Source of the DNA: Pseudomonadota bacterium
GTDB lineage: Bacteria; Pseudomonadota; Alphaproteobacteria; Rhizobiales; Xanthobacteraceae
Length of the DNA: 7,490 nucleotides
Assembly: GCA_023391175.1 (NCBI GenBank)
Contig: JAEWBL010000175.1
Coordinates: 1 to 7,490 of the forward strand
Direction of reading: 5' to 3'
The notes under the pieces are model-generated. The model had not been told where the DNA came from and ran no database searches. It saw only the letters and a program-made list of their open reading frames with translations. Positions within the stretch are counted from its first letter, which is position 1. The number at the start of each line of letters is the position of its first letter. Below, piece by piece: positions 5,670 to 7,490 of the stretch. The translations under genes were made by a program, and so were the position numbers.

Positions 5670-7111
5670 GCATCCTCTCAGACCCCGCTCCCCTCCTCGT
5701 CGCGGTACCCGCCATGAGCGCCGTGCTGCTGGCGCTGGTGCCGTCCTATCGCGCGGGCGCGCTCCTCAACGTCGCGTCCTGCGGCCTCACCTTCGCGCTG
5801 GCGCTGCTGCTGCTCGGCGCGCCGCGCATCGCGGGGCCGTTCCTCATCGTGGACGATCTCAACATCGTCTTCGTGGTGCTGAACACCTTCGTCGCCTTCA
5901 CCACCGCATGGTTTTCCGCCGGATACATCGCCCACGAGCTGGAGACGGGACGGCTGACGCCGCTCAACCTGCGCTTCTACCATGCCATGTACCAGGTGCT
6001 GCTCGGCGCCATGACGCTGGCGCTCCTGTCCAACAATCTCGGCGTGATGTGGGTGGCCATCGAGGTGGCGACGCTGACCACCGTGCTCATGGTCGGCCTC
6101 TACCGCACCGAGGCGGCCATCGAGGCGGCGTGGAAATATTTCATGCTCGGCTCGGTGGGCATCGCGCTCGCCCTGTTCGGCACCATCCTCGTCTACATGG
6201 TGGCACAGCCCGTGGTCGGCGAAGGCACGGACGGGATGATCTGGAGCGTGCTGATGAAGCACGCCCGCGATTTCGACCCGGCGCTGCTCAACGTCGCCTT
6301 CGTCTTCCTGCTGCTGGGCTACGGCACCAAGGTGGGCCTCGCCCCGCTCCATGCCTGGCTGCCGGATGCGCATTCCGAAGGCCCCACCCCCATCTCGGCG
6401 GTGCTCTCGGGCCTCCTGCTCAACGTGGCGCTGTTCGCGGTGCTGCGCTTCAAGTCGCTGCTCGCCGCCCATCCCGGCACGCTGGCGCCGGGGCCGCTGA
6501 TGATGGCCATGGGCCTCGGCTCTTTGCTGCTCGCCGGCTTCATGCTGTACCGGCGGCGCGACATCAAACGGCTGTTCGCCTATTCCTCCATCGAGCACAT
6601 GGGCATCATCGCCTTCGCCTTCGGGCTCGGCGGGCCGCTCGCGAATTTCGCCGGGCTGCTGCACATGACCATGCACAGCCTCACCAAGTCCGCCATCTTC
6701 TTCGCCGTGGGCCATGCCTGTCAGGTGAAAGGCACGCAGGAGCTGGCGCAGATCCGCGGCCTCACCACCTCGCACCCGCTGCTCGGCTGGAGCCTCCTGG
6801 CGGGTGTCGTGGCCATCGCCGGCCTGCCGCCGGCCGGCGTGTTCATGAGCGAGTTTCTGGTGGTGACCAGCGCCTTCGCCGCGCGGCCGTGGCTGGCGCT
6901 GATCGTCGTCCTCGGCCTGCTCATCGCCTTCGGGGCGCTGATGGTGAAGCTCTCCGCCATCGCCTTCGGTGAGCCGAGCCCGGGCACCGATCCGGTGAAA
7001 GCGAGTTTCGTGCCCATGGGCGTCCACCTCGCCCTCGTCTTCGCCGCCGGGCTCTACCTGCCGCCCGAGTTGGTCGCGTGGTTCCGCCACGTGGCCGCGG
7101 TGCTGGGCTAG
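5666..7111 (+). CDS. hyfF: Hydrogenase-4 subunit F-like antiporter-type membrane subunit
   Basis: This is the second antiporter-like subunit of the complex, called HycQ in some annotations, and is thought to move protons or cations through the membrane arm. The protein has 481 residues, a little shorter than E. coli HyfF (about 526), with probably 13-14 membrane helices. Family features are E133 in MWVAIEVATLTTVLMVG and K157 in WKYFMLGS. Others are K222 in GYGTKVGLAPLHAWLPDAH (218-236), H333, H337 and K341 in LLHMTMHSLTKSAIFF, and E396 in PPAGVFMSEF. The loop YRRRDIKRLFAYSSIEHMG (295-313) is a strong match to the NuoN/NuoM/HyfF group. It starts in an ATGA overlap with hyfE, with GGGGAGGG (5653-5660) 5 nt upstream. 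It ends 9 nt before hyfG. The order E-F-G matches E. coli hyf, which supports HyfF over a NuoM or MrpD assignment. Confidence 0.93.
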   Translation: MSILSDPAPLLVAVPAMSAVLLALVPSYRAGALLNVASCGLTFALALLLLGAPRIAGPFLIVDDLNIVFVVLNTFVAFTTAWFSAGYIAHELETGRLTPLNLRFYHAMYQVLLGAMTLALLSNNLGVMWVAIEVATLTTVLMVGLYRTEAAIEAAWKYFMLGSVGIALALFGTILVYMVAQPVVGEGTDGMIWSVLMKHARDFDPALLNVAFVFLLLGYGTKVGLAPLHAWLPDAHSEGPTPISAVLSGLLLNVALFAVLRFKSLLAAHPGTLAPGPLMMAMGLGSLLLAGFMLYRRRDIKRLFAYSSIEHMGIIAFAFGLGGPLANFAGLLHMTMHSLTKSAIFFAVGHACQVKGTQELAQIRGLTTSHPLLGWSLLAGVVAIAGLPPAGVFMSEFLVVTSAFAARPWLALIVVLGLLIAFGALMVKLSAIAFGEPSPGTDPVKASFVPMGVHLALVFAAGLYLPPELVAWFRHVAAVLG

Positions 7112-7116
7112 GAGGG
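7110..7116 (+). promoter_or_regulatory. Ribosome binding site of hyfG, overlapping the hyfF stop
   Basis: AGGAGGG overlaps the TAG stop of hyfF and precedes the ATG at 7121 by 4 nt. It is among the strongest Shine-Dalgarno matches in the window and fixes the hyfG start. Confidence 0.75.
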
Positions 7117-7120
7117 CGGC

Positions 7121-7490
7121 ATGGTCAACCTCTCCGATCTGTTCGCCCGCAACGGCTCCGCCTGCCGCCCCTGGCCGCGCGTGAGCGTGAACGAGGCGGA
7201 ATGGACCGGCCTGTGCGCGGAACTCGCTGCGGGCCGGCTCACCCTCTCCGCTCTGTTCGGCGACAGCGGCGCCGTCCACATGGCGCTGCTGGAGGAGGCG
7301 ACCGGCCGCCTCGCCCTCGCCACCCTCCCCTGCCCCACCGGCTCTTTCCCGTCCGTGGCGCGGCACCATCCCCCCGCGGCGCGGCTGGAGCGGACCGTCC
7401 GCGACCTGTTCGGCCTGACGCCCACCGGCGCCCCCGATCAACGCCCGTGGCTCGACCATGCCCGCTGGGGCGTCCGTGCGCCGCTCGGCG
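7121..7490 (+). CDS. hyfG: Hydrogenase-4 large subunit-like protein, N-terminal NuoC-like domain (cut by window end)
   Basis: Only the first 123 residues are present; the frame is open to the last base. HyfG/HycE proteins fuse a NuoC-like (30-kDa) domain to a NuoD/NiFe large-subunit domain and form the soluble catalytic arm. The visible part matches the NuoC-like domain: FPSVARHHPPAARLERTVRD (76-95), then LFGLTPTGAPDQRPW (96-110). The [E]RxVRDLFGL core corresponds to the ERE-hRDhhGh signature of NuoC/HycE. The first 75 residues are weakly conserved, as usual for this family. The catalytic domain, including any NiFe-binding CxxC pairs, lies beyond the window, so hydrogenase activity can be neither claimed nor excluded. 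The stand-alone NuoC alternative is less likely given the hyfF neighbour. Confidence 0.8.
   Translation, partial: MVNLSDLFARNGSACRPWPRVSVNEAEWTGLCAELAAGRLTLSALFGDSGAVHMALLEEATGRLALATLPCPTGSFPSVARHHPPAARLERTVRDLFGLTPTGAPDQRPWLDHARWGVRAPLG

Noticed and set aside
5678..7459. A very long open frame on the minus strand, about 593 codons
   Set aside because: It lies antisense to hyfF and hyfG, is rich in Arg, His, Gly and Glu with no recognisable domain, and is a typical mirror frame of a high-GC gene.
1976..7490. Reading the membrane genes as a nuo complex I or Mrp antiporter operon
   Set aside because: The gene order B-C-E-F-G, the WDCGF C-terminal region of HyfB, and the long NuoK-like HyfE fit hydrogenase-4/formate hydrogenlyase complexes. 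Nuo order (nuoH-I-J-K-L-M-N) and Mrp small subunits are not seen.
1..7490. CRISPR array, tRNA, rRNA or insertion sequence
   Set aside because: No regularly spaced repeats, no tRNA cloverleaf or rRNA segments, and no transposase or terminal repeats were seen. The only recombinase matches the housekeeping XerC type.

Overview
The window is high-GC DNA, roughly two-thirds or more G+C by eye, tightly packed with genes. The style of the proteins suggests an alphaproteobacterium of the order Hyphomicrobiales, perhaps near Xanthobacter or Azorhizobium. This placement is a judgement from protein style and is not proven by any marker gene. Two short AT-rich islands (about 800-860 and 1617-1690) stand out and hold the likely regulatory sites.

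Layout: positions 1-714 (minus strand) encode the N-terminal 238 residues of a XerC-type tyrosine recombinase, cut off by the window edge. A 152-bp divergent gap follows, holding a sigma70-like promoter overlapped by two near-identical 20-bp dyads. It drives a PadR-family regulator (867-1553) with a Gly/His/Arg-rich N-terminal tail and a winged helix very like E. coli YqjI. The next gap (1554-1710) holds a GC-rich hairpin and a perfect 21-nt palindrome. A small XRE-type helix-turn-helix protein (1711-1974) then starts a tight, apparently co-transcribed gene set running to the end of the window.

That set is hyfB, hyfC, hyfE, hyfF and the start of hyfG. They are subunits of a hydrogenase-4/formate-hydrogenlyase-type membrane complex of the complex I superfamily. 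HyfB and HyfF are antiporter-like proton or cation channel subunits. HyfC is the NuoH-like membrane anchor, HyfE is the NuoK-like subunit, and HyfG begins with a NuoC-like domain. Genes overlap by a few bases or lie within 10 bp, so subunits are probably made by coupled translation. Compared with E. coli hyfABCDEFGHIJ, hyfA is absent upstream and hyfD is absent between C and E, giving a reduced layout. Whether the large subunit keeps the NiFe-binding cysteines lies beyond the window. The complex may therefore be a true group 4 hydrogenase or a hydrogenase-like relative lacking the NiFe site.

The most interesting points are the PadR operator/promoter architecture, the perfect palindrome ahead of the XRE gene, and the XRE-led compact hyf operon of unknown physiological role.
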